Shown: piece by piece, positions 45,776 through 56,150 of the stretch
Layout: every line of letters begins with the position of its first letter
Position numbering within the stretch: the stretch's first letter is position 1
NCBI GenBank assembly: GCA_018398765.1
Contig: JAHBMJ010003042.1
Location: 28,081 to 92,080, forward strand
Source of the DNA: Chromera velia
Taxonomy: Eukaryota > Sar > Chromeraceae
Direction of reading: 5' to 3'
Length of the DNA: 64,000 bases
Made by a program: the position numbers and the translations under genes
The notes under the pieces: generated by a model
The model's input: only the letters and a program-made list of their open reading frames with translations
What the model was told of the DNA's origin: nothing
The model's database searches: none

Positions 45776-46914
45776 GCAAAAAATCCCGTTAGTTTCAAGC
45801 TAGGTTCTAAGTTAAGACCTAGGTTAAAACTATTTAAGACTGCTAACTTATGAATTAGTGTTACCTTAGAAATGGAGTTACTTCAGACAGCTGTAACGTA
45901 TGTCCTAACCGTCTCCGCACTGTGCTAGTAGGCGGCAGCACTGTGTTCAGTAGAAGAGCAGTCCTTCTACTCGAAATCTCACATGCCTATATCTCAGTAC
46001 GCATATATAGATAGACGGATACATACCAATTCGATGCCAAATACACGTACGGCACGAAAAATCAATACATCTCGGCATGGCTCAAACACCACCCCGTGAA
46101 CGATCGGTCGCGCGCACACTTTAAAATCGTCCTGGCACAGGCCGCAGTACCAATGTGCACACTCTCAATCCTGATATGCCAGACGAGCAACTGCAATTCT
46201 AACACACAACATCACGCGCGACCCCCCCCTTCGGTCTCGCCACTGTCTTTTTTCTATCGCTTCTGGCTCTGTGTGCTACGTAAAAGAGACGTTCGATCGA
46301 AGATCAATAGGACAAAAAGAATCGAACTAAGGAAGATACACATGTAAACATATTCAATACATCGTTGGCCTAAAGCGCTCCAGAAACGCAATCTCATTCA
46401 ACCATCCTTCAATCAGATCCGTGCTGGCCGTACGGACCAAAACACGCAAATATTGCTCAAAATTTATATATATCTTGAGAGCTCGATCGATCTAAGTGTG
46501 CTTGCGCATATCACGCGGCAGCTTGTGTACACCCCTAGGTATACCTATGACTTGAATGAGTTAATTCTTGTCATATTTAATACAACACAAAAAATTTCCG
46601 TTCTTTGAAATACGCGAATGAGCTATGCTATGCCAGTATAATTAAAAAAGATTCTTTGTTTTCTGTTATTGGAAAGTTTACAAAAAATTAAGGCCTCATC
46701 GATATAGATCAACCAGAATTCGAGATGTGAGCTACTGAAGATGTAGCGAGGGGATATACAAATTTCGGAAAAATAACCTGACTCCTAGCTTGAACCACAT
46801 GCTGCCGTCACACAGTGCCGTGACATGCAGTCAAAGCGGTAAGCACAACAAAACGCCCATTCTTTCTCTTGCACACCCATGTCATGCAGATTCTCATTGA
46901 ATCGAATTGGGTTT
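45776..46914. other. intergenic, no gene seen
   Basis: AT-rich, rich in GATC-containing palindromes. Only short frames occur, with no recognisable protein. The part next to 46914 is the likely 3' UTR of the NUMOD3/AT-hook gene. Confidence 0.6.
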
Positions 46915-49881
46915 TCAATTTGACGACACAGCGGCTGCTGTTGCATGGGCTGCGGTCTGCGCTACGCGTGCCTCTTCCTTCTCAGACCTTACGTGAGAAG
47001 AAAAACCAGCCCCCCCTTTTGTGGTCCCGACAGATCGAAGTGCCTTCCCTGAAGCAAGAGGAGAAAGCAGGGACTGGAGGTTCGGTGGTGACACCCTCAC
47101 ACTTGATTCACCACCCGCCTTCCCATCAAGGAGAACGGATGATGAGAGGAGTGGAATAAGCGAGGAGGCTGGCAGAGAGTTCAGCGGAGCCGTCTGATCC
47201 TGACTCAATCCCCCCCCTTCCCCTTCCGCGCTATGATCTGAAAAAAGTTCCCCAACCGAGATCGACGATGATCGAAGGAGAAAACTATCCGCTTTCACTA
47301 AATTCGAACGCGCACTGAGAGAGGACGTTGAAGGAGAAAAAGAAGAAGGCAGAGACGGCATCACATCAAGGTCTGTGGATGGCAGATGGTGCATATCGTC
47401 CCTTCTCTCTCCCCCGACAAGGGAATCCGTTATCGGTACAGGGACTTCTTCTGCACTCAGATGAGCAGGGGTAGTCAAAACTTGCACACCCACCTCACTC
47501 TCCCTCACCTCCCCTGAAACCTCTTCTACCTGCCGCCGTCGGCCTCTCCGACGCGGAGTCACTGAAGATGCAGTCAGAGCACCCACTCTCCCCCTGAAAC
47601 CATCAGAAGGGGCACCCCTATCTTTCGCCCCACTCCGCTTCCTTCCCGATTTCTGCCCACCCCCTGCCCCGGCATTGCACTCCGTAGACGCTTTTCGCGG
47701 TCTCCCACGGCCTCTCTTTGTTACTCCCTCTTCAACCAAATCTGCCCCCTTTTCCTCCACCTCCCCTGCAACTTCTTTTTCTTTGTTCCGAGGCCTCCCC
47801 CTCGGCCTCTTCTCCTCTTCCTGCTTCTTCTCCACAACCACAACCTTTCTTTCCTTCTTGCGAGGCCTCCCCCTCGGCCTCTTCTCCTCTTCCTGCTTCT
47901 TCTCCACAACCACAACTTTTCTTTCCTTCTTGCGAGGCCGCCCCCTCGGCCTCTTCTCCTCTTCCTGCTTCTTCTCCACAACCACAACTTTTCTTTCCTT
48001 CTTGCGAGGCCGCCCCCTCGGCCTCTTCTCATCTTCCTGCTTCTTCTCCACAACCACAACTTTTCTTTCCTTCTTGCGAGGCCTTCCTCTTGGCCTCTTT
48101 TGTAGCACTTCCCTTTCCTTTTCTCCGTCACTCACAACCTTTTCTTCCTGCTCTTCTTGTGCCCTCTTCCGTCTGCCCTTCTTGGCCTGTTTACGCCAGG
48201 CCCCCTCCCCCGCCCCTCCTGTCTCTTCAAATTCTGAAGCAGAAGAAACACTCTCTTTTGTGCCCTTCGATGCCAACGGAGGCCGTCCCCTCCTTTTTCC
48301 AGGGCGCCTCTTCTCAACACTCTCATCCCTCCCTTGAGTGGGCTCTTCTTCAAGTGCATCAGAAGAATGAAAAGGATTCGATTCTCCAAACAGAATGTCA
48401 CCCAACTCAGCAATCATATCAGGGTCAAGATCAACCTCCTCCCCTGCTTCCACATCCTCCCCATCATCTGCACTCTCTTCCCACTCTCCGTAAATACCCT
48501 CTTCAAAAGAGTTCGTAGGGAAGGCAAAGGAGAGAGGATGGGACAACGGAATTCCGTTGAAGCCACTTTCTGTAACGTTCTTCCCTTCTCCCCCCACATC
48601 ACGACCACTAACGCAAAACCCGAAGTCAGGGTTTTCACCTTCATCTCCATCAACATCAAACAGAGCTGCATACTCAGAAACCCAGTCAGGATCAGCAGCC
48701 GAGCTCACAGACGGATGCCTCCCTCCGTCCCCCCCCACAGCCACTCTTTCCCTGTTCAAATTTCGATTTCGCGGATACGTACTCCGTGCTGCTGCGTGTT
48801 CCAATGATCGCCGCACATGACTACCACCCAGCATCATTCGACGGAACGCTGGTCTCTTCCAGAGTAGCTTCATCGTCATGCTGCGACTCTCCCTTCGGAT
48901 CAAACAGGAAGCTGAAATCTTTCTGCTCAACGCTTCTCTGTATTGTGGGTCCTTCCATCGATTTTTGACTGAAGTGGCGATCTTCCTTCTCGTTTCTGCG
49001 GTGGGGGCTGGTCGGGCTAAAAACACCTTTTCCATATGCTTTCTATATTCGGGACTCTGCCATTTCGCCTTCATTCTATCACTAGACTTTTTCTTCTCCG
49101 ACTCACTCATCCCATCCCCCTCCATTCGTGTCTTCTTGATCAACCGATCAATCAAATAAGGGGGACATCTGTCTTGATACTTTTGTATCACAAACCTCCT
49201 CTCTGCCAACGGTTTCCTCTTTGCGGCTTTAATCCGATCCAACTCATCAAGAGTGATACCCCACAATTCACACACCTTCTTATCCTTCTCTCGGAAATGT
49301 GCGACAACAGTCGCCTTGATCCTTTTTCTAGTTTCAGGATCATGACACCCCCCCGCATTCCACGGCTTCATCCTCCCCTTCTTTGCCTCTGACATCTTTC
49401 GCCGCGTCTCCAAAGAGTGAGCCCTCCCAATCCACCACTCACCCCGCCGCCTGCTCCCCCCCGCCCCACCCCTTCTTGTCTTCTTCTTCTTCTTCTTGTG
49501 CGAAGAAGAGGGAGACGCCTGAGACGGAGCCTGGGAGACAGCTCCTTTCTCGTCTCCACCACTCTTCCGTGCCCCCTTTTCCTCACGCACCACCACTGAC
49601 GGTGAAGCAGAGGTCAGTCCTTGACCGTCTGATCTGTAGCTCGGCGGTGGAAGAACCTCTGGTGCTGGTGCAGACGTCGTGGACTTCAACACGGTGACCC
49701 CTTCACAAACAACAGAGACACAAACAGGGTCAGACAGGAGAGCCCCCTGCCGGGTCCCTCGCATTTTTAGCGAGGCCCTTCTCTTCTTGTATAGAGGAAA
49801 CTTATAAAAGAACTGGTCGAAAGAAAGAAAGAAACCTCCGACGTATCGGAGAAGGGACAAAGTGAGCAAACAACGCAACAT
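46915..49881 (-). CDS. NUMOD3-motif and AT-hook DNA-binding protein with plastid-type leader
   Basis: One uninterrupted frame of 988 codons. Residues 1-20 are hydrophobic (LLTLSLLRYVGGFFLSF), followed by a basic, Ser/Thr-rich stretch. A signal peptide followed by a Phe-containing transit peptide is the usual route into complex red-derived plastids. Residues about 150-190 and 290-325 contain NUMOD3-type motifs (GRAHSLETRRKMSEAKKGR; PTAETRRKIATSVKNRWKD), modules known from homing endonucleases and from nuclear-encoded plastid proteins of plants. No nuclease domain is visible. About 590-720 is an array of AT hooks (core RPRGRPRK, five near-identical plus divergent ones) that would bind the minor groove of AT-rich DNA. 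The acidic middle (about 400-560) and the tail look disordered. Likely role: organelle nucleoid or chromatin protein; inferred, not shown. The start is the only Met giving the hydrophobic leader. Confidence 0.75.
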   Translation of the reverse strand: MLRCLLTLSLLRYVGGFFLSFDQFFYKFPLYKKRRASLKMRGTRQGALLSDPVCVSVVCEGVTVLKSTTSAPAPEVLPPPSYRSDGQGLTSASPSVVVREEKGARKSGGDEKGAVSQAPSQASPSSSHKKKKKKTRRGGAGGSRRRGEWWIGRAHSLETRRKMSEAKKGRMKPWNAGGCHDPETRKRIKATVVAHFREKDKKVCELWGITLDELDRIKAAKRKPLAERRFVIQKYQDRCPPYLIDRLIKKTRMEGDGMSESEKKKSSDRMKAKWQSPEYRKHMEKVFLARPAPTAETRRKIATSVKNRWKDPQYREALSRKISASCLIRRESRSMTMKLLWKRPAFRRMMLGGSHVRRSLEHAAARSTYPRNRNLNRERVAVGGDGGRHPSVSSAADPDWVSEYAALFDVDGDEGENPDFGFCVSGRDVGGEGKNVTESGFNGIPLSHPLSFAFPTNSFEEGIYGEWEESADDGEDVEAGEEVDLDPDMIAELGDILFGESNPFHSSDALEEEPTQGRDESVEKRRPGKRRGRPPLASKGTKESVSSASEFEETGGAGEGAWRKQAKKGRRKRAQEEQEEKVVSDGEKEREVLQKRPRGRPRKKERKVVVVEKKQEDEKRPRGRPRKKERKVVVVEKKQEEEKRPRGRPRKKERKVVVVEKKQEEEKRPRGRPRKKERKVVVVEKKQEEEKRPRGRPRNKEKEVAGEVEEKGADLVEEGVTKRGRGRPRKASTECNAGAGGGQKSGRKRSGAKDRGAPSDGFRGRVGALTASSVTPRRRGRRRQVEEVSGEVRESEVGVQVLTTPAHLSAEEVPVPITDSLVGGERRDDMHHLPSTDLDVMPSLPSSFSPSTSSLSARSNLVKADSFLLRSSSISVGELFSDHSAEGEGGGLSQDQTAPLNSLPASSLIPLLSSSVLLDGKAGGESSVRVSPPNLQSLLSPLASGKALRSVGTTKGGAGFSSHVRSEKEEARVAQTAAHATAAAVSSN
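47790..48120 (-). repeat. 72-bp coding minisatellite (AT-hook array)
   Basis: Four to five tandem copies of a 72-bp unit, each encoding KRPRGRPRKKERK followed by VVVVEKKQEEE. The copies are almost identical at the DNA level, which implies recent duplication or gene conversion. Outside the array lie variant hooks (RGRGRPRK, KRRGRPP, PRRRGRRR). Confidence 0.92.
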
Positions 49882-50554
49882 GTAACACCCACGGAGAGAC
49901 GTCAGAGAGACTCCTCTTGCTCTTCCTTGCGACAGTCATTCAGGCAGATACGAAGCTCGGCCTCTTCTTCCATGCTTCAGTGAATTGTGAAGCTGGCCGG
50001 TATGGTGATGTTACAAATTCTGGAACGTCCAAGCCCTCAGAGATGCTATTGACTATCCTTCAAGACTGGGACATGCTCCGTTATAGTGCGCATGTGGAGC
50101 ACACACCCTTGAAGGTTAATTTGTCAGCATTTGTCTGCGCTGCCATCTGCACAACCAATGTCAGTGATTAAAAACCTCGGATGGCAACCGTCCGAAAAAA
50201 GATACCAATTGGTGAATTACGCGGCAGGGCGGTGGATGTGAAAAAAGTCCTGAAGTTTTTGGGGCCTTTTAGCTCGGCTGAGTCGGCTCGCGAGGTCGAG
50301 AAATCGGCTTGGTGCATGCATGCATGGTGCATGCGCATGTATCCTATTATACATTATTATATACCATATTGCTTCCGTCTTTCCCCCTGCAGCCCTGCTC
50401 CCAAAAAGTACCAAAAAGACAAGTATAGACGGTTTGAAACAAAGGCTGCACACCAGCAAGTACTTTGCAAGAAGAGTTGTGAGCCGTGCAAGCACAGCAG
50501 AAACACACAGAAACCTCAAAACTCGTCCAGTGCGGCCCCACTTTTGGCTTTACC
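49882..50554. promoter_or_regulatory. divergent region between the NUMOD3 and SDR genes
   Basis: 673 bp separate the two start codons. It contains ATGCATGCATG palindromes near 50317 and an AT-rich box TATTATACATTATTATATA near 50344-50363, some 200 nt before the SDR start, a candidate core promoter. No coding frame of note. Confidence 0.35.
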
Positions 50555-51643
50555 ATGGGGTGCTGCGAAAGTCAACCAACCGGCGTAGGTGCGGATGTGA
50601 AAGGCCCCGCTGTGCTGGCTGACAAATACTATCCTGAGTACATTAAAGACCCGTCAAAAATCAAAGACCTCACCGGAAAGGTCGCACTGATTACGGGGGT
50701 GTCCACTGCTTCCGGGTTGGGGTATTACATAACCAAGGGGTTGGCATTCAAAGGAGCAGCATGCGTGATCACCGTGCGGACGGTATCGAAGGGAGAGGCT
50801 GTGAAATCCCAATTGGAAACCGAGCTGCAGTCTGAAGGTGTCACTGTGCCTTCAATTACAGTCATGAAGATGGACAATTGCAACTTTGCGTCTGTCCGTT
50901 CTTTTGCTGAAGAATTCAAATCGAAATTCGATCGTCTCGACATCTTGTGCAATAATGCAGGAGTCATGGCACTTCCCTATGAACTGACAGGGGACGGTTT
51001 TGAGGTACAGGTACAGACTAATCACCTTAGCCACTTCCTGATGACTGCACTTTTGTGGCCCCTCATCAAACAGACTGCAGAAACCCATGGCGAAGTTGCG
51101 ATCAATCAAGTGTCCTCTGGCGCATCCACATTCGGAAGTCCATCCGTCGACACGAAGAACCTGAACAACCAACACCCACCTCACGGTATGCTGCTGGGTC
51201 TTGCGCCTTGTATCATCGGAGGAAAGACCGATATGTGGGCTCGCTACGGACAGAGCAAACTCTGCAATTACCTGTTCGCAATGGAGCTACAGAGGCGCGC
51301 AGACGCTGCTGGTCTTTCAGAGAAGGTCCGCTCGACTTGCGCACATCCCGGGCTTGCAGCGACAAACTTGCAGATGACAACACAGCAGCAAGGAGGCATG
51401 AAAGACGGCCAAGGGCTCCAAAAGAGGGGGCATTCGTGTGCTGACGGTTCCCTCCCCATGCTCATGGCCCTTGCACACCCCACCCTTTCCGCCCCTGGGG
51501 TCTACTACGGTCCTGAACAGAACATGACAGGACCACCGATGAAGGGGGCACCGCAGACGAACAAGAATGCACACGACACAAGACTTGCAGCCGCCCTGTG
51601 GGAGGCCTCTGAGAAGGCGTGTGCCGAGACATTCGCAGTCTAA
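50555..51643 (+). CDS. short-chain dehydrogenase/reductase with N-terminal acylation motif
   Basis: An intronless gene of 362 codons encoding an NAD(P)-dependent oxidoreductase of the classical SDR superfamily, closest in style to retinol-dehydrogenase/WW-oxidoreductase-like members. The cofactor-binding motif is ITGVSTASGLG (residues 46-56), a TGxxx(A/S)GxG form. LDILCNNAGVMALP carries the NNAG motif, VSSGAS holds the catalytic Ser, and YGQSK is the YxxxK catalytic pair. The start chosen is ACCATGGGG, giving MGCCES: Gly2 for N-myristoylation and Cys3/Cys4 for palmitoylation, which predicts membrane attachment. An upstream in-frame Met (50486) would add 23 residues and destroy this motif. The substrate is unknown. 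Confidence 0.88.
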   Translation: MGCCESQPTGVGADVKGPAVLADKYYPEYIKDPSKIKDLTGKVALITGVSTASGLGYYITKGLAFKGAACVITVRTVSKGEAVKSQLETELQSEGVTVPSITVMKMDNCNFASVRSFAEEFKSKFDRLDILCNNAGVMALPYELTGDGFEVQVQTNHLSHFLMTALLWPLIKQTAETHGEVAINQVSSGASTFGSPSVDTKNLNNQHPPHGMLLGLAPCIIGGKTDMWARYGQSKLCNYLFAMELQRRADAAGLSEKVRSTCAHPGLAATNLQMTTQQQGGMKDGQGLQKRGHSCADGSLPMLMALAHPTLSAPGVYYGPEQNMTGPPMKGAPQTNKNAHDTRLAAALWEASEKACAETFAV

Positions 51644-52129
51644 ACCTACCGAGAGAGGGAGAGCGAGAGAGGACTCTCTCGAGGGAAAGTTCATGCGAGG
51701 AGGGCAAAGTAAAATGGAAGTATGCACAGAATGGAGTGTAAAGAACTGAACGTTCAACAATTGCATGTTACGGTCCGGTGACGCTGAGTCTTGCTCGGTG
51801 ATCGAACGTCCAATTTCACCGAGCAGTATCAAAGAGTTCACTGCACAGCTAGCAAGGTTTTTGCAGAGACTGTGGGCCTCGGCAGACATTCCAGGGTATC
51901 GCTTCTGGCAAGGTGTCAAACAGAAATAGAGTTTGCGAAGCAGAGTTTCGTATCCTTTGTCAAAGGATGAGGAAACGTTGAAAAACTTTTTCTGCTTCAC
52001 TGATCTACTAAACAGTGCCTTTTCAACTATCGTTGATGAAGAGTCGATCGTCCGAGTTTTTTTTTCCCTCATCAATCTGGAATCTTAATGTGATTCTTCA
52101 GAAGAAAAAAAAAAGGATAAAAAAAAACA

Positions 52130-52191
<62 letters not shown>

Positions 52192-52993
52192 CGCGCAGAC
52201 AGCTGAACAAGTAGCTGGACAAAAACTTGGAAGTATTGATTTAAAAAATGGAATTAAATATCGTCAGATCAGACAAATCCAAACTTAGAAGAAATTAAAC
52301 TATCAATTACCGTCAATTTATATCAATCTATAACTAGATTTATAACTTTAACTTACTAGTCTTTAAGTGGGATATACTACTACTACTAGTATCTACTAGT
52401 AGTATTTTAATGTTTTTATCAAGTTATTTATCTAGTTATTCAAGGATCTTTGCAGCCTTTGCTAGTTTGATTCATTACATTTTTCTAGGCATTTTTTAAA
52501 TTCTTTTTTATCTTTTGGTCTTTATAATTTGGAATTCAAATTACAAAAATGAGGAAACTATGAAATTAAGACCTTTAAATTATAGAAACACTTCACTGTG
52601 GCAGTATGCATTAAAATTACTATTAATTAGTATGCATGCACATATTCAAAGTTTTTATACTACTATTATGATAGTTTTAATCACAGTAATAATCACATAA
52701 TGTAAGATATGGAATCACATTCTCTGGCGCATTCAAGTTGTGGATTCAATATATACTTAGTACAAACTTAAAGAATTTAATGAACTAATCATTCAGTCAA
52801 AAGAAGTAAAAGCAAATCAAAGATTTGATCGCGATAAAAATAAAAGAAAACAAGCTAAAAAACAAATGTTTTTCTTTCATTAGATTAATATTATTGATTG
52901 GTTTTATTACTGATCAGTAGTATGTTCAATTTTGAATTCATTGACTAAAACAATTCCTGGTGAGAGAAAATACTACTGAAATACTACTGGGTT
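51644..52993. other. intergenic, AT-rich, no gene seen
   Basis: SDR 3' flank, then strongly AT-rich DNA. A (CA)n run joined to a (TA)n run lies at 52131-52191. A long minus-strand frame at 51740-52075 overlaps the 3' part of the SDR gene and has no recognisable motif. ACTAGTA-type words cluster near 52375-52400. Confidence 0.6.
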
Positions 52994-53491
52994 TCAAATT
53001 GTATCCAGCTTCGTTTCATCTTCATCATCTGACCCGTCTCCGTCCTCACTTGCCCACTCATGCTCTCCATCTGGCTCTTCGATTCCAAGCTCTATCGCAA
53101 CATCCCAGTAGATTTGCTGGAAGATATCAGCAGCTCCGGAAAGTTTCTCCCCTTCCCAGTCGCTGTTGGAAAGAACAATCACAGAAAAGTGGCAGTCTGC
53201 GTCTCTGTAGATGAATGTACTTGTGCCAGCCCACTCACCTGCACTCTCATGCGTCAGGGCACGCACGTACAAACACCCACAGACTCAGAGGAAAGAGGGA
53301 GAAGAAGAGAGGGATGGGTGGAAAGAGAGTCAAAGAGGAGAGGGGGGAGAGAGGAACGACCGACAAGAATTTACGCCTGAACTTTTCTCTCTGTCCGTTT
53401 TTTTACAGACACGCAAAGTACGCTCGTCGCTTTTTTCTTTCATCACATTCAGAGACATGCACAGACAGTCAATGTGTGTGAAAGAACCAAC

Positions 53492-53547
<56 letters not shown>

Positions 53548-54990
53548 GCGCCCACGGGAAGAGAAAGAAAGAAAGCGAGGACACCGAACCACTTGCAGAC
53601 AGACCTGAATGATCCATACACCCCTCTTCCTCCTTCACGCACCAACCCCACCCGTACAGTTCCCCGTCTTCGTCCCTGACTTCCCCGCCCCCGTTCACCT
53701 TCCACTCCTTCCCCCCCCACAACACCTCCGCCTCATCAGTCGAGAAACCGAGATGCTTGAACCTGTGTGCCATTGCACAATCCCACAGAATCAAATCTTC
53801 CACACAAGAGAAGATACAGTCGACCCGTCCTCCTCGTGGGGGGAAAAGCAAAAAAAACCCCGCACCGCTTTGGCCTTCGTCATACGTTTGCGTGGGCATT
53901 TCAATCCCTTTTTTGGTTTCTTTGGGGTGTACCCAGTCACACACCCTGGCCCTCCCCTAGGTCCCTCTTCCCTTTTATCGAAGGACTTGGAGGGCACAAA
54001 GGTGCTGGACATGCCAAGAGGAGTAAAGACCTCTTTCTGCATGAAGGTCCCAAAGTCCTCTCCCGACACTGCCTGCACAACCAGAGGAATCAACGCATAC
54101 CCCAGATTGCTGTATCCGTACGTGTCTCCAGTTGAAAAGTCCAGCTTGGCTTCCGGGTCTCCTGCCTCATGCTTCTCTACTAGATGGGAGAGCAGCTCTG
54201 CGTTGGTCCATTGGAGATTCAGGCTCTCCCACTGGGTGTAGTCAGGAAGCCCTGCATGCATGCAGTCAGTGTTCGTGATTCAATTTGATACAGCCTTATA
54301 TGCAAAACAGAAGACGCACATTATCCACATCAGAGTGGCTGATAAAATCTGGTACGGATGCAAGGGACAGGAGAGCAAATGTAGAACAGGACTGAGTGAA
54401 GTGGAGCGCGTACCACTTATCCTAGTTGAAAGAAAAAAAATGTACCGCGTTATTGAGCAATGGGTATAGAATAGATTCGCTTCAGTTTGCTGGAACTTTC
54501 ACAGCATGTTGTCCCCCTTAGCCTGTGGTTGTCTCAGCAGAGCCCGACACGTGTCAATGAAACTTCAAAATATTCAAAAAATGATGAAAGTCAACGAATA
54601 TGCATTGAGATACTACGCCTACCTACCGCTTGTGTGGAAAATGAGGTCCCCAATCAAGACATCTCTTTCTGCCTCTCCTGCGGCAACAAAATCCGGAAGG
54701 GAGGAGAGAAACTTTCTCACAGGGGTGTCGAGATCGAAGCCTCCATACTTCTTCTTCGCAAAAGCAAGAGCGAAAGCAGTCATGTGTTTGGAGACACTGG
54801 CCAGATCGAACACGCTCCTTCCATCCAACGGTTGTTGTGTCTCCATGTCTGCCACTCCAAAACCACCAGAGAACAGCGTGCGCCCTTCATGAACGATGCC
54901 AATCGACACACCGGGCAACTTCTCATAGTCTTTGCCGAGAAGTTTCTTGACGACCCCCCTCACAATTGCAGGTACCTCTACGTCGCTCAT
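52994..54990 (-). CDS. beta-lactamase-related serine hydrolase (class C / LACTB-like), frame broken once
   Basis: A penicillin-binding-protein/class C beta-lactamase fold; eukaryotic relatives act as esterases or peptidases, so the true substrate is open. Exons: 54990-54627, 54251-53605, 53238-52994. The Ser-x-x-Lys motif SVSK is at residues 65-68, the Tyr-x-Asn motif YSN at 168-170, and an HSGEWAG segment stands in for the third (KTG/HxG) motif. The tail is acidic (EDGDGSDDEDE). The chain is one base short of a whole number of codons. The frame changes within exon 2 at a run of six A (53914-53909 on the minus strand): before it the protein reads VTGYTPKK, after it IEMPTQTYDEGQSGAG and VEDLILWDCAMA, both of which fit the family. 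This is either a homopolymer sequencing error or a recently broken gene. No signal peptide; cytosolic unless the upstream in-frame Met is used. Confidence 0.8.
53491..53543. repeat. (CT)n(CA)n microsatellite in hydrolase intron 2
   Basis: A compound dinucleotide run in the intron between exons 54251-53605 and 53238-52994. Confidence 0.95.
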
Positions 54991-55335
54991 TACTTCCAGA
55001 ACCTCTCCATATATATATATATATATATATGCGCTGCACATTTAGCAAGCATACATAGAGAAAGCTATGTGCGTATGTAAGTGGAAGAGAAGTTTTTCCT
55101 CGCACCTTTTCGAAGAGGACTGGGTGCACATTTTGGCTGAGGAAACGAAATGACGGCGAGACTCACATTGATCGATCGATCAAGTCATTGCAGTCAAACG
55201 CTGCAACAGTGCAAAGGTCAGTCAACAATTTTATTAAATAAAATAAGTGGATCACGAGCCGGTTGGGGACGCATGCTTCGAGGTTGCGCAGTCGCGATCC
55301 CTCTCTCGGGGGCTCGAGGTCGACGCGCGTATATA
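54991..55335. promoter_or_regulatory. 5' flank of the hydrolase gene
   Basis: A (TA)n run at 55007-55030 lies directly before the start codon. About 265 nt upstream, GCCGGTTGGGGACGC (55258-55272) exactly matches 15 bases in the kinesin/DNAJ promoter region (32138-32152). The second promoter word (GCGGATCCTTT) is missing here. Confidence 0.35.
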
Positions 55336-55712
55336 CGAGATACACCCAACCAGTTGGGTGAGTGCCTCGGGGGGCCCTTTAGGGGGCCCGCAAATTTGAT
55401 TGATGCGCACCATCGGGGGCTTGGGCATGTCTTGTGCAGGTGCATGGGGCGGGGGCCACGCGAGCATAGGTATCATATATGCTTTTCGGGACCGCGCGCG
55501 CGAGCATGCACTTGCAACTCCGTGCGAGTTACTTGAGGGGCACGCATGTGCGAAGTAATTAATTAAGGTATGTGCGATCGTGGCTCCGTGCGAGTTGCTT
55601 GAGGGGCACATTTTGGAATTCTGCCGACACCGTGACAGACGCCCCCAAAAATGCGATCTCAGGGCCTCTCTGATCTCAGCAGAGCTGAGCTGCCCCCCGA
55701 GGCGACGCGCGA
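55336..55712 (+). repeat. dispersed 0.4-kb repeat, copy B
   Basis: Second member of the family at 45354-45775, same orientation and same block order, including the CTCAGCAGAGCTGAG hairpin at the right end. Just beyond it lies a (GGCC)n palindrome (about 55723-55741). Confidence 0.85.
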
Positions 55713-56150
55713 TTTGCATGACGGCCGGCCGGCCGGCCGGCGTGTTGCAACTTTTTTTTTCGGGCGCGGGCATGGCGCGCGGGCACAATTCAAAGTCGTC
55801 AGTCGATCTGCAACTTGCATGGTTTTGTGCCAAATTTGCATGCATGTATGAGAGCTCAAAGTTGCTCGGACAAGAAGTGAACGATTGGATTGGATTTCGC
55901 AGGCATATGCCTGTCGGCGTATATATCATTCCCGATCGTCGAACGAGAAAAGTTGCTGCAAAAGTCGGAACCCTGAAGCACCTCCTGCAAAGGGACTTGT
56001 GTGTTGCATGCATGCAGAACTCAAGCAACTCATATGTTGCAAGTTGCAGGCTTTTCAAATCCTGTAAATAAGACCCATCTACATGTGATGCTACAGCCCG
56101 ACGACCTCTCCTGTGTTTGATTCTGACGTCAGATTTTTTCGTGCATCAAG
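55713..56150. other. 5' flank of the pseudokinase gene
   Basis: The GGCCGGCC palindrome run is followed by AT-moderate DNA without coding character. TATATAT near 55920 lies about 230 nt before the start codon. Confidence 0.4.

Noticed and set aside
47675-48518. Two long plus-strand frames rich in Ser/Phe/Pro
   Set aside because: Complement of the AT-hook minisatellite; the minus-strand frame carries RPRGRPRK and NUMOD3 motifs.
51317-52075. 252-codon minus-strand frame overlapping the SDR gene
   Set aside because: No motif, low-complexity start, and antisense to a well-supported enzyme.
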